From Rhodococcus jostii RHA1 (GTDB lineage: Bacteria; Actinomycetota; Actinomycetes; Mycobacteriales; Mycobacteriaceae): a stretch of DNA of 64,000 nucleotides. Position numbers and translations under genes: made by a program. The notes under the pieces are model-generated. The model was not told the DNA's origin. It ran no database searches and saw only the letters and a program-made list of their open reading frames with translations. Where the stretch lies: NCBI RefSeq assembly GCF_000014565.1, contig NC_008268.1, forward strand, positions 1,191,001 through 1,255,000, written 5' to 3'. This document shows, one piece after another, positions 18,159-28,922 of the stretch (its first letter is position 1; every line of letters starts with the position of its first letter).

Positions 18159-18761
18159 ATGGAATCTGTACCGTCACCGCGACGCGTCGTGCTCACACCG
18201 GGAGCGAGGCGGGCGCTGGACGCGGCCGGCCGCCTCTTCTACGAGCGGGGAATCCACGCGGTCGGCGTGGATCTCATCGCCGCCGAGGCCGGTGTCACGA
18301 AGAAGACGCTCTACGACCGTTTCGGTTCGAAGGAACAGATCGTGGTCGAGTACCTCGCCGACCGGGACGAGCGGTGGCGGGCGTTTCTCGCCGGCCACCT
18401 CGACACCGCCGGTGACTCCCCCGGACGGCGCCTGACCGCGATCTTCGACGCATCCCGGGAGTGGACCGCGGAGAACAGCGCGAAGGGGTGCAGCATGGTC
18501 AATGCGCACGCGGAGATCAGCGACCCGGCACATCCGGCGTACGCGGTCATCGTCGGCCAGAAGCGGTGGATGCTCGACCTGTTCACCGGCGTGTGCCGGG
18601 ACGCGTCGGTGCGCGACCCGGAGACACTCGCACGCACTGTCATGCTGCTCCACGAAGGGGCACTGGTCTCACATGGGTTGCAGGTGTTCCCCGAGGCGGT
18701 GCGACTCGCATCCGATCAGGCGTCGGCACTCCTCGCCGCGGCGGCCGGCCCGGCCCGTTAG
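18159..18761 (+). CDS. TetR-family transcriptional regulator
   Basis: 200 residues. An N-terminal helix-turn-helix (about 15-62: ALDAAGRLFYERGIHAVGVDLIAAEAGVTKKTLYDRFGSKEQIV) is typical of TetR, followed by a helical ligand-binding domain with Cys (KGCSMVNA) and a LLHEGAL motif near 160. TATACT lies 6 nt before the ATG, so the mRNA is likely leaderless and the operator overlaps it. The likely target is the divergent DMT exporter; the inducer is unknown. Confidence 0.93.
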   Translation: MESVPSPRRVVLTPGARRALDAAGRLFYERGIHAVGVDLIAAEAGVTKKTLYDRFGSKEQIVVEYLADRDERWRAFLAGHLDTAGDSPGRRLTAIFDASREWTAENSAKGCSMVNAHAEISDPAHPAYAVIVGQKRWMLDLFTGVCRDASVRDPETLARTVMLLHEGALVSHGLQVFPEAVRLASDQASALLAAAAGPAR

Positions 18762-18773
18762 GGACGACAAAGA

Positions 18774-18808
18774 GGAGGCGCCGAATCCCACCGGGATTCG
18801 GCGCCTCC
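18774..18808. terminator. Bidirectional hairpin between the TetR gene and ctaF
   Basis: GGAGGCGCCGAATCCC (18774-18789) pairs perfectly with GGGATTCGGCGCCTCC (18793-18808) around a 3-nt loop, between convergent genes. Confidence 0.85.
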
Positions 18809-18829
18809 GCTGTTCGAATATGGGTGGAA

Positions 18830-19246
18830 CTAGTGCTTCTCGGGCCCGACGTAGTACTCGAAGACGAGACCCGCTGCGGCCGCGAGCACGGCAACCACGG
18901 CGACCACGATCATCCACGGCTGGAAGAACGCCATCGCGACTGCGACGAAGGCAGCAGAAGCGGCAAGCAGGATCGGCCAGTAGCTACCGGGGCTGAAGAA
19001 GCCCAGGTCGCCTGCACCATCGGCGATCTCCGCGTCCTCGTAGTCCTCGGGACGGGTGTCGAGGCGACGGGCGACGAACCGGAAGTACGTTCCGATGATC
19101 AGCGTCAGTCCCGCCGACAGGCAGATGCCCGTCAGACCCGCCCACTCGATACCGGTTCGTGAAACGGCGGTGAAGACGCCGTAGACGATCGCGACGAGAA
19201 TGAAGAATACCGTCAGGATCTCGAAGAGCTTGGCTTCGATCTTCAT
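18830..19246 (-). CDS. ctaF: Cytochrome c oxidase subunit IV (actinobacterial CtaF)
   Basis: 138 residues, four TM helices ([42 protein letters not shown]; and two near the C-terminus, [21 protein letters not shown] and [21 protein letters not shown]). The [12 protein letters not shown] segment between helices 2 and 3 is characteristic of actinobacterial subunit IV (Rv2199c). It follows ctaC on the same strand, 41 bp away, as one operon. Confidence 0.95.
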   Translation of the reverse strand: MKIEAKLFEILTVFFILVAIVYGVFTAVSRTGIEWAGLTGICLSAGLTLIIGTYFRFVARRLDTRPEDYEDAEIADGAGDLGFFSPGSYWPILLAASAAFVAVAMAFFQPWMIVVAVVAVLAAAAGLVFEYYVGPEKH

Positions 19247-19287
19247 ATCAGCACTTGTCCTTGGTCAGTGAGGTATCAGCAGCAGGT

Positions 19288-20355
19288 TCAGTTACCTTCG
19301 ACACCGCTCGCCTGCTTGTAGCCGCGATCGGTGGTGAAGGGAGACGTCGACGTCGCAACCGGGGACTCGCCGATGGCCTGCAGAGCCTCCGCCGTGGTCA
19401 GATCCCGGCCGCCTTCGCTCGCCGGCTTGCGCAGCTCGATGTACTGCGCGAACTTGTCGGGGCTCACGGCGCGAACCTCGAAGTTCATCATCGCGTGGAA
19501 CGTGCCGCACATCTCGGCGCAGCGCCCGACGAAGGCACCTTCCTTCTCGATCTCACTGATCTGGAAGACGTTGTCGGAGTGGTTCTCCTTCGGGTTCGGG
19601 TTCACGTCGCGCTTGAACAGGAACTCCGGCACCCAGAAGGCGTGGATGACGTCGGCCGAGGCCAGTTCGAACTGGATCCGCTTGCCGGTCGGCAGAACGA
19701 GGATCGGGATCTCGTTGCTCGAGCCGATCGTCTCGATCTTGTCGTAGTGCAGGTAGGACAGGTCCTGGGGGGTCTTGCCGTGGATCGGACCGGGCTGGGC
19801 GTGCTCACCCTCGGCCTTCGCCTCGGACGCCGGTGCGGACTCGACCGCAGCCTGCGCTTCCTGATCGACGCCGTCATACTTGCCGCCACCCTCGCCGAGG
19901 TCGATGGAGCGGTAGCCGAACTTCCAGTTCCACTGGTACGCAGTGACATCCACCACCACGTTGGGGTTGTCCTCCTTCTCGAGGACATGGTTCTGCACGA
20001 TCACCGTGAAGTAGAACAGCACGGCGATGATGACGAACGGAACCGCGGTGTACGCCAGCTCGAGCGGCACGTTGTATGCCGTCTGCCGCGGGAACTCGGG
20101 TGAGTCCTTCTTCTTACGGTGGAAGATCACCGCCCAGAAGGTGAGTCCCCACACCAGCACACCCATGACGAGGGCGGCGATGACCGACCAGGTCCACAGT
20201 TCACGCATGCGGTGCGCCTGCGGGGTTACGCCCGAAGGCCACCCGAAACGAAGCACCTCGTTGTCGATTGAACAACCCGACAGCAGCAAGGCAGCAATGC
20301 CCAAAGATACTGCCAACCCTGCCCGCCGAAGGATCCGACCTTGCGCCACGTTCAC
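19288..20355 (-). CDS. ctaC: Cytochrome c oxidase subunit II
   Basis: 355 residues from GTG 20355 (AGGAAGGC upstream). Lipoprotein signal with lipobox LLSGC (Cys28), two TM helices (about 50-75 and 100-125), and an extracytoplasmic cupredoxin domain. CuA ligands are in GRCAEMCGTFHAMM (two Cys, His, Met, plus the Glu), with the upstream His in DVIHAFWVPEF. An Ala/Glu-rich insertion (AQAAVESAPASEAKAEGEHA) sits in the cupredoxin domain, as in other actinobacterial CtaC. It receives electrons from QcrC. Confidence 0.96.
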   Translation of the reverse strand: MNVAQGRILRRAGLAVSLGIAALLLSGCSIDNEVLRFGWPSGVTPQAHRMRELWTWSVIAALVMGVLVWGLTFWAVIFHRKKKDSPEFPRQTAYNVPLELAYTAVPFVIIAVLFYFTVIVQNHVLEKEDNPNVVVDVTAYQWNWKFGYRSIDLGEGGGKYDGVDQEAQAAVESAPASEAKAEGEHAQPGPIHGKTPQDLSYLHYDKIETIGSSNEIPILVLPTGKRIQFELASADVIHAFWVPEFLFKRDVNPNPKENHSDNVFQISEIEKEGAFVGRCAEMCGTFHAMMNFEVRAVSPDKFAQYIELRKPASEGGRDLTTAEALQAIGESPVATSTSPFTTDRGYKQASGVEGN

Positions 20356-20616
20356 GCCTTCCTGATCGCCGCAAATTCCACTAGGGCACACCCGATGGGA
20401 AGGCCCAATTACTACGCAGCGTAGACCAAAGGCGGCGGCTCTCCATCCTCGGGTCGGGCGACGTGTCGCTGCCGGTGCCGCTGTTCGAGCCGGGGCACCG
20501 TCACCGGCGGCCCGAACCGGCCGCTCCGGGAATCTGCGGCATACTTTCCGGCAGAGATCCCTGACCACTCCACCTCGTGGAGCCTTCCAAGATTCTGAAT
20601 TGAGGTACCGGACGCT
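20356..20616. promoter_or_regulatory. Divergent promoter region of ctaC and asnB
   Basis: 261 bp without a gene. CTACGCAGCGTAG (20413-20425 region) is a 13-bp palindrome roughly 60 bp upstream of ctaC and could be a regulator site. CATACT near 20540 is a possible -10 for asnB; GAGG lies just before its GTG. No confident promoter call. Confidence 0.35.
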
Positions 20617-22542
20617 GTGTGCGGACTGCTCGGGCTACTGACCTCTGGAGAAACCAGCGACAACGCCGTCTCACAGGTCGACCAGGCGATGCACTGCCTG
20701 CGGCACCGTGGGCCGGACGAGCACGGGACCTGGCACGACGACCATCTGGTCTTCGGGTTCAATCGGCTGTCGATCATCGACATCGAACACTCCCACCAGC
20801 CGTTGCGGTGGGGTCCGGCGGAGAATCCGGAACGCTACGCGCTCACCTTCAACGGCGAGATCTACAACTACCTCGAGGTTCGCGCCGAACTCGCCGAGCA
20901 GTTCGGTGCGCAGTTCGTCACAGAGGGCGACAGCGAGTCCATCGTCGCCGCGTTCCACTACTGGGGCGAAGACGCCGTCCGTCGTCTGCGCGGCATGTTC
21001 GCGTTTGCGATCTGGGACACGGAGACGCGGGAGCTGTTCATCGCGCGCGATCCGTTCGGGATAAAGCCGCTCTTCCTGGCCACGGGCACCGGCGGCACCG
21101 CGTTCGGTAGCGAGAAGAAGAGCCTGCTGGAGCTGGCGAGCCTGATCGGTATCGGCACCGAACTCGATCCGCGGGCCGTCGAGCACTACACCGTCCTGCA
21201 GTACGTGCCGGAGCCGGAAACCCTCCACAAGCAGATCCGCCGCCTCGAGTCCGGTTGCTTCGCCCGCGTGCGCCCGGGCGAAGAACCCGTGATCACCCGC
21301 TATTTCGCGCCCACCTTCCCGGTGCGTCCGTTCGCCGCGGGCACCGACCAGGCCCGATACCGCGAGATCGCCGAGGCACTCGAGGATTCGGTCGCCAAGC
21401 ACATGCGCGCCGACGTCACGGTCGGGTCCTTCCTGTCGGGTGGCATCGACTCGACGGCCATCGCGGCGCTCGCGATGCGCCACAACCCGAACCTGATCAC
21501 GTTCACCACCGGTTTCGAGCGCGAGGGCTACTCCGAGGTCGACGTCGCAGCCGAATCCGCCGAAGCGATCGGCGCGCGCCACGTGGTGAAGGTGGTGAGC
21601 CCGTCCGAGTTCGCCGCCGCCATCCCCGAGATCGTGTGGTACCTCGACGACCCGGTCGCCGATCCCGCGCTGGTTCCGCTGTGGTTCGTGGCCAAGGAAG
21701 CGCGCAAGCACGTCAAGGTCGTGCTGTCCGGTGAGGGCGCCGACGAGCTGTTCGGCGGGTACACCATCTACCGCGAGCCGATTTCGCTGAAGCCGTTCGA
21801 GTACCTGCCCAAGGGACTGCGGCGGGCCGCAGGGAAGCTGTCCGAGCGCATCCCCGAGGGCACCCGGGGAAAGAGCCTGCTCAACCGCGGTTCACTGACC
21901 CTGGAAGAGCGGTACTACGGCAACGCGCGCAGCTTCAACGACGCACAGCTGCGCGCCGTCCTGCGCGACTTCCGGCCGGAGTGGACGCACCGCGACGTCA
22001 CCGACCCGATCTACGCGCAGTCGCAGGGGTGGGATCCGGTGGCCCGGATGCAGCACCTGGACCTGTTCACGTGGTTGCGCGGCGACATCCTCGTCAAGGC
22101 CGACAAGATGACGATGGCGAACTCGCTCGAACTGCGGGTGCCGTTCCTCGATCCCGAGGTCTTCAAGGTGGCGTCGCAGGTGCCGTTGGATCAGAAGATC
22201 ACCAAGAGCACCACCAAGTACGCGCTGCGTCAGGCGCTGGAGGGCATCGTCCCGGGGCACGTGCTCCATCGGGCGAAGCTGGGCTTCCCGGTGCCGCTGC
22301 GGCACTGGCTGCGCGGCACGGAATTGTTCGATTGGGCACACGAGCAGATCGCGGCGTCGGGCACCGATCACCTGCTCGACAAGGCCGCGATCACGAAGAT
22401 GCTGAACGACCACCGGGACGGGGTGTCCGACCACAGCCGTCGCCTGTGGACCGTGCTGATCTTCATGGTCTGGCACGGCATCTTCGTCGAGAACCGCATC
22501 GTTCCGGAGATCGCCGAGCCGGCGTACCCGGTCTCGCTGTAG
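20617..22542 (+). CDS. asnB: Asparagine synthetase, glutamine-hydrolysing
   Basis: 641 residues. The GTG is followed by Cys2 (MCGLLG), the amidotransferase nucleophile after Met removal, and the class II glutaminase domain runs to about residue 210 (RHRGPDEHGTW, RLSIIDIEHSHQP, FNGEIYNYLEVR). The synthetase domain carries the PP-loop SGGIDS (274-279) and LSGEGADELFGGY. ATP plus aspartate plus glutamine yields asparagine. In mycobacteria the homologue also affects amidation of cell-wall DAP in some species (LtsA/AsnB in Corynebacterium), so a wall role is possible. It is convergent with adoK across a palindromic end repeat. Confidence 0.94.
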   Translation: MCGLLGLLTSGETSDNAVSQVDQAMHCLRHRGPDEHGTWHDDHLVFGFNRLSIIDIEHSHQPLRWGPAENPERYALTFNGEIYNYLEVRAELAEQFGAQFVTEGDSESIVAAFHYWGEDAVRRLRGMFAFAIWDTETRELFIARDPFGIKPLFLATGTGGTAFGSEKKSLLELASLIGIGTELDPRAVEHYTVLQYVPEPETLHKQIRRLESGCFARVRPGEEPVITRYFAPTFPVRPFAAGTDQARYREIAEALEDSVAKHMRADVTVGSFLSGGIDSTAIAALAMRHNPNLITFTTGFEREGYSEVDVAAESAEAIGARHVVKVVSPSEFAAAIPEIVWYLDDPVADPALVPLWFVAKEARKHVKVVLSGEGADELFGGYTIYREPISLKPFEYLPKGLRRAAGKLSERIPEGTRGKSLLNRGSLTLEERYYGNARSFNDAQLRAVLRDFRPEWTHRDVTDPIYAQSQGWDPVARMQHLDLFTWLRGDILVKADKMTMANSLELRVPFLDPEVFKVASQVPLDQKITKSTTKYALRQALEGIVPGHVLHRAKLGFPVPLRHWLRGTELFDWAHEQIAASGTDHLLDKAAITKMLNDHRDGVSDHSRRLWTVLIFMVWHGIFVENRIVPEIAEPAYPVSL

Positions 22543-22543
22543 G

Positions 22544-22610
22544 CGCTTCGCGCCCGTGAGTGGTTGAGGAGTCCAGGGACTCGTCAACCACTCACGGGCG
22601 GCGGAGCCGC
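22544..22610. repeat. Convergent-end palindrome, asnB/adoK
   Basis: CGCCCGTGAGTGGTTGA (22551-22567) and its exact complement (22584-22600) enclose a further stem GAGTCC...GGACTC, giving a nearly continuous 23-bp hairpin. The preceding bases, TAGGCGCTTCGCGCCCGTG, start at the asnB stop codon and recur almost exactly after the pepB stop at 32827. Probably a bidirectional terminator, member of the same family as 3761-3802. Confidence 0.85.
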
Positions 22611-22613
22611 CTG

Positions 22614-23624
<1,011 letters not shown>

Positions 23625-23693
23625 TCACCGTACCCCGGAGTACCACCATGATCGGTCGGCAGCACGGGACCCGGGTACGTGGAGATCGGGCAC

Positions 23694-23738
23694 GAAAAAA
23701 AGTCTGACGCGGCAGCCGGTCGGCGCCGCGTCAGACTT
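23694..23738 (-). terminator. Rho-independent terminator of the HesB/IscA gene
   Basis: AAGTCTGACGCGGC (23700-23713 on +) pairs with GCCGCGTCAGACTT (23725-23738), and on the minus strand the stem is followed by a run of seven or more U (complement of A at 23695-23701). This is the most canonical intrinsic terminator in the window. Confidence 0.92.
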
Positions 23739-23767
23739 GTCGATTCAGTTGTACTTCGGCCCGGGAC

Positions 23768-24118
23768 TCAGTTGAAGGAGTCGCCGCAGGCGCACGAACC
23801 GGTCGCGTTGGGGTTGTCGATGGTGAAACCCTGCTTCTCGATGGTGTCGACGAAGTCGATCGAGGCACCCTCGACGTACGGCGCGCTCATCCGGTCCACC
23901 GCGAGGGCGACGCCGCCGAAGTCCACGATCAGGTCGCCGTCCAGGTTCCGGTCGTCGAAGAACAGCTGGTAACGCAGTCCTGCGCAGCCGCCGGGTTGCA
24001 CGGCGATACGCAGTGCGAGGTCGTCACGACCTTCCTGATCGAGCAGCGCCTTCGCCTTGGCGGACGCGGCTTCGGTCATCTTGACGCCGTGGACGGCGGT
24101 CTCGTTCTGCACAGTCAT
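23768..24118 (-). CDS. HesB/IscA/ErpA-type iron-sulfur carrier
   Basis: 116 residues from ATG 24118 (GGGAGA upstream). The three conserved cysteines of A-type carriers are present: Cys in PGGCAGLRYQ and the C-terminal pair GSCACGDSF. A-type carriers take [Fe-S] clusters from the SUF scaffold and insert them into apo-proteins, which here could include the radical SAM protein LipA and QcrA encoded nearby. Equivalent to Rv2204c. Monocistronic with its own terminator. Confidence 0.93.
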   Translation of the reverse strand: MTVQNETAVHGVKMTEAASAKAKALLDQEGRDDLALRIAVQPGGCAGLRYQLFFDDRNLDGDLIVDFGGVALAVDRMSAPYVEGASIDFVDTIEKQGFTIDNPNATGSCACGDSFN

Positions 24119-24259
24119 GGGCTCTCCCTGTAGTTCGTAACAAACCCGTGAACGCTTCAACGGTACTCCGCGCCCGACTTATTCCCGGGTTCCATTCCCT
24201 GCGGCAGCCTCCGCAGATCGATCCACGTCCATGGTATCCGACGCCACGGATTCGGGTTA

Positions 24260-25333
24260 CTACCCTGCGGCCACACCTTCCCAACCCCGGGCCGCGGCCG
24301 CGGCGAGGTCTCTCAGCTGCGCGTATGCGTCCGACATCGCGAGTTCGACCGATCCCGCGTGATCGACCAGGGACAGTGCGTCGTCGATGCCCGCGCTGTC
24401 GAGGTCCGCGGCGTCGAGGAGTACCTGCCCGGCCAGGACGAGCGTCGCAATCGACCGCCGGCGGGCGGCAGCGGCGAGCGCGATCACGAGTTTCCCGCGC
24501 AGCGACTGCTGGTCGAGGCGGCCTTCCCCGGTGATCACGAGCTGGGCGGAGGCGAGTTGGCGGTCCTGCCGGGTGCGCTGAGCGACCACGTGAGCACCGG
24601 ATTCGCGGGTCGCGCCGAGGGCGAGCAGCGCGGCGCCGATGCCACCGGCGGCGCCGGCACCGGCCTCGGCGGCGACCTCCCGGGCCGTCACCCGCTGCAG
24701 TTGCCCCGCCCACGCGGCGTTCCTGTCCTCCAGGAAGGCGACGGTGTCGGGGTCGGCACCCTTCTGCGGTCCGAACACGCGGGCGGCGCCGTGCTCGCCG
24801 AGCAGCGGGTGCTCGACGTCGGACGCGGCGACCAGTTCCACCGAACGTAGGCGGGCGACGGCGGCGTCCGCGCTCCCGAAGCCCTGCGCGAGGGCTTCGA
24901 CGACGCCACGGCCGCCGTCGGTGCAGCTGCTGCCGCCGAGGCCGACGACGATTCTGCGCGCTCCGGCGTCGAGGGCCGCCACGACGAGTTGGCCGACGCC
25001 TCGGCTGTGCGCGTCGCGGGCGGTGCGGGGCGTCGGCGGTCCGCCCAGCAGTCCGAGTCCGCAGGCCTGGGCGGATTCGAGGTAGGCGTCGGTGCCGTCG
25101 AGGAGCCAGCGGGCGGTGACGTCGGCGCCGAGCGGCCCTTCCACGACCGCGGTCCGGACGGTGCCGCCTGCTGCGGCGATCACGTCCACGAATCCGGGGC
25201 CGCCGTCGGACTGCGGCGCCTCGATCAGCTGGTCGTCCGGGCGCACGGCCGACCATCCCGCCGCGATCGCAGCGGTCGCCTCGACGGCGGTCAGCGTTTC
25301 ACCGAAGGAGTCCGGTGCGATCATCACTCGCAT
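24260..25333 (-). CDS. Glycerate kinase (GlxK/GckA family)
   Basis: 357 residues starting [19 protein letters not shown], the hallmark opening of bacterial glycerate 2-kinases; [11 protein letters not shown] near residue 118 and [11 protein letters not shown] near 280 are further signatures. It phosphorylates D-glycerate to 2-phosphoglycerate. Start ATG 25333 is backed by TACACT (25340-25345, minus) 6 nt upstream, probably leaderless. Same position as Rv2205c. Confidence 0.92.
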   Translation of the reverse strand: MRVMIAPDSFGETLTAVEATAAIAAGWSAVRPDDQLIEAPQSDGGPGFVDVIAAAGGTVRTAVVEGPLGADVTARWLLDGTDAYLESAQACGLGLLGGPPTPRTARDAHSRGVGQLVVAALDAGARRIVVGLGGSSCTDGGRGVVEALAQGFGSADAAVARLRSVELVAASDVEHPLLGEHGAARVFGPQKGADPDTVAFLEDRNAAWAGQLQRVTAREVAAEAGAGAAGGIGAALLALGATRESGAHVVAQRTRQDRQLASAQLVITGEGRLDQQSLRGKLVIALAAAARRRSIATLVLAGQVLLDAADLDSAGIDDALSLVDHAGSVELAMSDAYAQLRDLAAAAARGWEGVAAG

Positions 25334-25421
25334 CGGCGAAGTGTATGGCGACGGGCGCGACCCGGCATTTCGATGTGAGGGCGGTTTTCCTCCCGGTGGC
25401 GTCTTCCCATACTCTGGAAGG

Positions 25422-26078
25422 GTGAAATTGCTACGCCGCGGTGATTCGGACAATTCAGACAAGCGGGACGTCGAGGTCGCCGAGTCGTCCACGGCCCCGG
25501 AGGCGGAGTCCGCCGAACAGGCAGGCAAGGGCCGCCCTACCCCCAAGCGACGCGACGCCGAGGCGAGGCGTCGCGGACCGGTCGCGCCCGCACCCCTGAC
25601 GGCGAAAGAGGCACGCGCCCGTAAGAAGGCCACCCGCGGCAGCAAGGAAGAGCGCAAGGTCGCCGCGGCGGAGCGACGCGCCACCGCCGCCGAGCGACGC
25701 GCCCGCATGCTCGCCGGCGAGGACAAGTACCTCCTCCCCCGCGACAAGGGCCCGGTCCGCGCGTACGTCCGCGACATCGTGGACGCCCGGCGCAACCTGG
25801 TCGGCCTGTTCATGCCGCTGGCCCTGGTTCTCATCATGGCCATGTTCGTCAGCCCGGCGCTGCAGGCCATCGTGACGCTCGCCATGCTCATCATGATGAT
25901 GTTCATGGCCATCGAGGGCGTCTGGCTGGGCCGCAAGATCAACAATCAGGTGCGGGAGCGTTTCCCGGACACCCCCGACGGCGGTTTCAAGCTCGGGTGG
26001 TACGCGTTCGTGCGTGCGTCGCAGATCCGCAAGCTGCGGGCCCCCAAGCCACGGGTGCGCCCCGGCGACGCCATCTGA
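25422..26078 (+). CDS. DUF3043 membrane protein (Rv2206 type)
   Basis: 218 residues from GTG 25422 (longer frame rejected; TACTCT at 25410-25415 lies 6 nt upstream and GGAAGG directly before the codon). The first 115 residues are highly charged ([27 protein letters not shown], helical with [13 protein letters not shown]). Two TM helices follow ([18 protein letters not shown] and [21 protein letters not shown]), then a short basic tail. Cytoplasmic charged domain anchored in the membrane; function unknown. Confidence 0.85.
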   Translation: MKLLRRGDSDNSDKRDVEVAESSTAPEAESAEQAGKGRPTPKRRDAEARRRGPVAPAPLTAKEARARKKATRGSKEERKVAAAERRATAAERRARMLAGEDKYLLPRDKGPVRAYVRDIVDARRNLVGLFMPLALVLIMAMFVSPALQAIVTLAMLIMMMFMAIEGVWLGRKINNQVRERFPDTPDGGFKLGWYAFVRASQIRKLRAPKPRVRPGDAI

Positions 26079-26081
26079 CGG

Positions 26082-26297
26082 TCAGTTGTGCGGCGCGCGG
26101 TGCGTCTCGGCGAGCAGCCGCCCCAGTTCGGCGTCGCGGTCGTACGACAGGTCGGTCATGGGATCGGCCGGTCGGAAGAAGTTGTCGCGGTAGCTTTTCC
26201 GCAGTCGCGGCGGGAGTGATCCCAGGTGCCGACCGGCATACGTCACGGCCGCATGCAGCACGAGGAGAAGTGCAACGAGGACGAGGAATTCGGTCAT
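26082..26297 (-). CDS. Small single-pass membrane protein
   Basis: 71 residues: one N-terminal TM helix (FLVLVALLLVLHAAVTYAG), then a basic/aromatic tail (LPPRLRKSYRDNFFRPADP...YDRDAELGRLL). It ends 3 bp from the convergent DUF3043 stop. Start ATG 26297; an upstream extension adds no recognisable sequence. Function unknown; coding status rests on composition and tight packing. Confidence 0.6.
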   Translation of the reverse strand: MTEFLVLVALLLVLHAAVTYAGRHLGSLPPRLRKSYRDNFFRPADPMTDLSYDRDAELGRLLAETHRAPHN

Positions 26298-26397
26298 GGC
26301 TGAAATTTTCCGCCCATTCACTTCCCGCCAACAGTGGCGGAATTGACGTTCTTCGTCAAAATACTGCCACTCCGGTCGGTTGGTAGCGTTTCCCACC

Positions 26398-27045
26398 GTG
26401 CCCACCGCCGATTCCCCGGACCGCCCGAGCCGTCCGAACCCGACGTCGCGAACGCTGGTGCTCGGCGGTGCACGCTCCGGAAAATCCGCTCACGCCGAGG
26501 AACTGACCCAGGCCCTGGCCGGTGCGGGCCGGGTGCGCTACGTCGCCACCAGCCACCGCGACCCCGACGACCACGACTGGGAACACCGCATCGCTCAGCA
26601 CCGCGATCGGCGCCCCGCCAGCTGGCTCACCGTGGAAACCGCGCACCGGCTCGACCTCGCCGGCCAGCTGCGTTCCCCCACCGAGGCTTCGGCCACCCTC
26701 GTCGACGATCTCGGCACCTGGCTCACCGTCGAACTCGACGGCGCCGCAGCCTGGGACTCGCCGCGGGGCACCATCACCCCACGCACCGACGAACTCGTCG
26801 CGAGCGTCCGCGACTACCGCGGCGCACTCGTGCTGGTGACTCCCGAGGTGGGTCTCGGGGTCATCCCCGAGACCCGGTCCGGTCGCCTGTTCCGCGACGA
26901 GATCGGCGCCCTCAACGCGCGACTCGCCCAGGTCTGCGATCGTGTCGTCCTCGTCGTCGCCGGGCTGACCATGATCTTGAAAGATGATCCCGCACGCGAG
27001 TCGTGCGGGGCAGAAGTGTCCACTCGAACGAGAGGCCAAGCGTGA
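26398..27045 (+). CDS. cobU: Adenosylcobinamide kinase / adenosylcobinamide-phosphate guanylyltransferase
   Basis: 215 residues. P-loop [14 protein letters not shown] near residue 22, then [26 protein letters not shown] (substrate and GTP region) and VDDLGTWLT. Bifunctional step of the cobalamin nucleotide-loop pathway. Start GTG 26398 follows TAGCGT (26384-26389) by 8 nt. Its TGA overlaps the cobT GTG (27042-27045), and cobS follows 2 bp after cobT, so cobUTS form one unit. No cobalamin riboswitch is visible upstream. Confidence 0.94.
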   Translation: MPTADSPDRPSRPNPTSRTLVLGGARSGKSAHAEELTQALAGAGRVRYVATSHRDPDDHDWEHRIAQHRDRRPASWLTVETAHRLDLAGQLRSPTEASATLVDDLGTWLTVELDGAAAWDSPRGTITPRTDELVASVRDYRGALVLVTPEVGLGVIPETRSGRLFRDEIGALNARLAQVCDRVVLVVAGLTMILKDDPARESCGAEVSTRTRGQA

Positions 27046-28160
27046 CCAGCGAGTCCGTGAGCACCGACCCCGGTCGGTTCGAACCCGTCACCCCACCCGA
27101 CGAAGGGGTGCGCGCACAGGCCGAAGCCCGTCAGTTGCAGCTCACCAAACCGGCCGGCTCGCTCGGACGCCTCGAGACGCTCGCGTGCTGGGCAGCGGCC
27201 TGCCAGGGAGTCTGCCCGCCCGTCCCCTTCGCGCGGGCGCGGGTGGTGGTGTTCGCCGGTGACCACGGGGTGGCCCGGACCGGCGTCTCGGCGTATCCGC
27301 CCGAGGTGACGGCCCAGATGGTCGCCAACTTCGTCGGCGGCGGGGCAGCCGTCAACGCCCTCGCGAACCGGGCGGGCGCAAGCGTGCGCGTCGTCGACCT
27401 GTCCGTGGACGGCGACACGGATCCGTCGGTCTCCGCGTTCAAGATTCGCCGCTCGTCGGGGGCGATCGACCGCGAGGACGCGCTCACCCACGAGCAGACA
27501 CTGCAGGCCATCGAGGCCGGACGTTCCATCGCCGACTCCGAAATCGATTCCGGTGCAGACCTGTTGATCGCCGGCGACATGGGAATCGGCAACACCACAC
27601 CGGCCACCGTTCTCATCGCCGCGCTGACGGACACCGAACCGGTGGCGGCGGTCGGCCGGGGCACCGGTGTCGACGACGCCGGCTGGATCCGGAAGACCGC
27701 AGCGATTCGCGACGCGATGCGCCGCGCCCGGCCGGTGGTCCGGGACACGGTGGCGCTCCTGCGGACGGTGTCGGGCGCCGACCTCGCCGCGATGGCCGGC
27801 TTCCTCGCCCAGGCCTCCGTCCGCAAGACCCCGGTGATTCTCGACGGCGTCGTCGTGACCGCGGCCGCCATGGTCGCGGAGGAACTCGCACACGGCGCCC
27901 GCGCGTGGTGGCTTGCCGGTCACCGTTCCACGGAACCGGCGCACACGATCGCGCTGAAGCATCTGCAACTCGATCCCCTCCTCGAACTGGACATGCGGCT
28001 CGGTGAGGGGTCCGGCGCCGTCGCCGCGCTGCCGATCCTGCAGGGCGCCGTCGCGACGCTCGCGGAGATGGCGACGTTCGCGGAGGCCGGCGTCAGCACC
28101 CGCGGCGCCGAGGACGGCGACGGCACCGAGACCGGCTCCGCCGCCGATACCGCGGGCTGA
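27042..28160 (+). CDS. cobT: Nicotinate-nucleotide-dimethylbenzimidazole phosphoribosyltransferase
   Basis: 372 residues. [50 protein letters not shown] and the C-terminal catalytic region [18 protein letters not shown] all match CobT. It activates the lower-ligand base as alpha-ribazole phosphate. GTG start overlaps cobU. Confidence 0.95.
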   Translation: MTSESVSTDPGRFEPVTPPDEGVRAQAEARQLQLTKPAGSLGRLETLACWAAACQGVCPPVPFARARVVVFAGDHGVARTGVSAYPPEVTAQMVANFVGGGAAVNALANRAGASVRVVDLSVDGDTDPSVSAFKIRRSSGAIDREDALTHEQTLQAIEAGRSIADSEIDSGADLLIAGDMGIGNTTPATVLIAALTDTEPVAAVGRGTGVDDAGWIRKTAAIRDAMRRARPVVRDTVALLRTVSGADLAAMAGFLAQASVRKTPVILDGVVVTAAAMVAEELAHGARAWWLAGHRSTEPAHTIALKHLQLDPLLELDMRLGEGSGAVAALPILQGAVATLAEMATFAEAGVSTRGAEDGDGTETGSAADTAG

Positions 28161-28162
28161 CC

Positions 28163-28903
28163 GTGTCGGGGGTGCTGCTCGCGTTCTCCTGGCTGACGGT
28201 CCTCCCCCTGCGCGGACCGGATTCAGTGGACCGCGTGTCGGGTCGCCGCGCGATCCGGGCGGCGCCGGTGACGGGGATCGCGCTGGGAGTCCTGGCCGCG
28301 GGGCTGCTGTGGGCACTCGTGTCCGCCGGTCTCGACCCCGCCCTCGCCGGCCTGATGACGGTGGGTGCCCACGCCCTCGCCACCCGGGGCATGCACATCG
28401 ACGGTCTGTCCGACACCGTCGACGGGCTCGGCTGTTACGGGCCTCCGGAGCGGGCGCGGGCCGTGATGCACAGCGGCGGCGCGGGCCCGTTCGGGGTGTG
28501 CGCCCTGGTGATCTGCCTGGGCGCTCAGGGACTGGCGTTCGGATCTCTCGCCGCCGCAGGACAATTCGCGTGCGCCGCCGTCGCCGTGGCGGCCGGGCGG
28601 GTGGCGGTCGTCTTCGCCTGCCAGCGCGGAATTCCCGCGTCGTCGACGGAAGGCTTCGGCGCACTGGTCGCCGAAACCCAGTCCCCGTGGACCGGTATCG
28701 CCTGGACCGTTCCGCTCCTCGCGGCGGCCGCGTGGTGCACCTTGCCGTGGTGGCAGGGACCGGTCGTCGTAGTGGTCGCGCTGACGCTCACCGCGTTGCT
28801 GGTGGCCCACTGCGTCCGGCGTTTCGCCGGCCTGAACGGCGACGTACTCGGCGCCGCGCTCGAGATCACCGTCACCGTCGCGGCAATCGGTCTCACCTTC
28901 TGA
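28163..28903 (+). CDS. cobS: Adenosylcobinamide-GDP ribazoletransferase (cobalamin synthase)
   Basis: 246 residues, integral membrane, seven or so TM helices, with the metal-binding HIDGLSDTVDGL motif near residue 74. It joins the activated cobinamide to alpha-ribazole in the membrane. Coupled to cobT (2-bp gap). Confidence 0.94.
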   Translation: MSGVLLAFSWLTVLPLRGPDSVDRVSGRRAIRAAPVTGIALGVLAAGLLWALVSAGLDPALAGLMTVGAHALATRGMHIDGLSDTVDGLGCYGPPERARAVMHSGGAGPFGVCALVICLGAQGLAFGSLAAAGQFACAAVAVAAGRVAVVFACQRGIPASSTEGFGALVAETQSPWTGIAWTVPLLAAAAWCTLPWWQGPVVVVVALTLTALLVAHCVRRFAGLNGDVLGAALEITVTVAAIGLTF

Positions 28904-28922
28904 GCGACCGCCGGAACCGAGC

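Noticed and set aside
24161..24259. Possible small gene between glycerate kinase and the Fe-S carrier
   Set aside because: No frame with RBS and coding-like composition; interval is short.
26344..26367. TTGACG as a -35 box for cobU
   Set aside because: No -10 at 16-19 nt; TAGCGT next to the GTG fits better.
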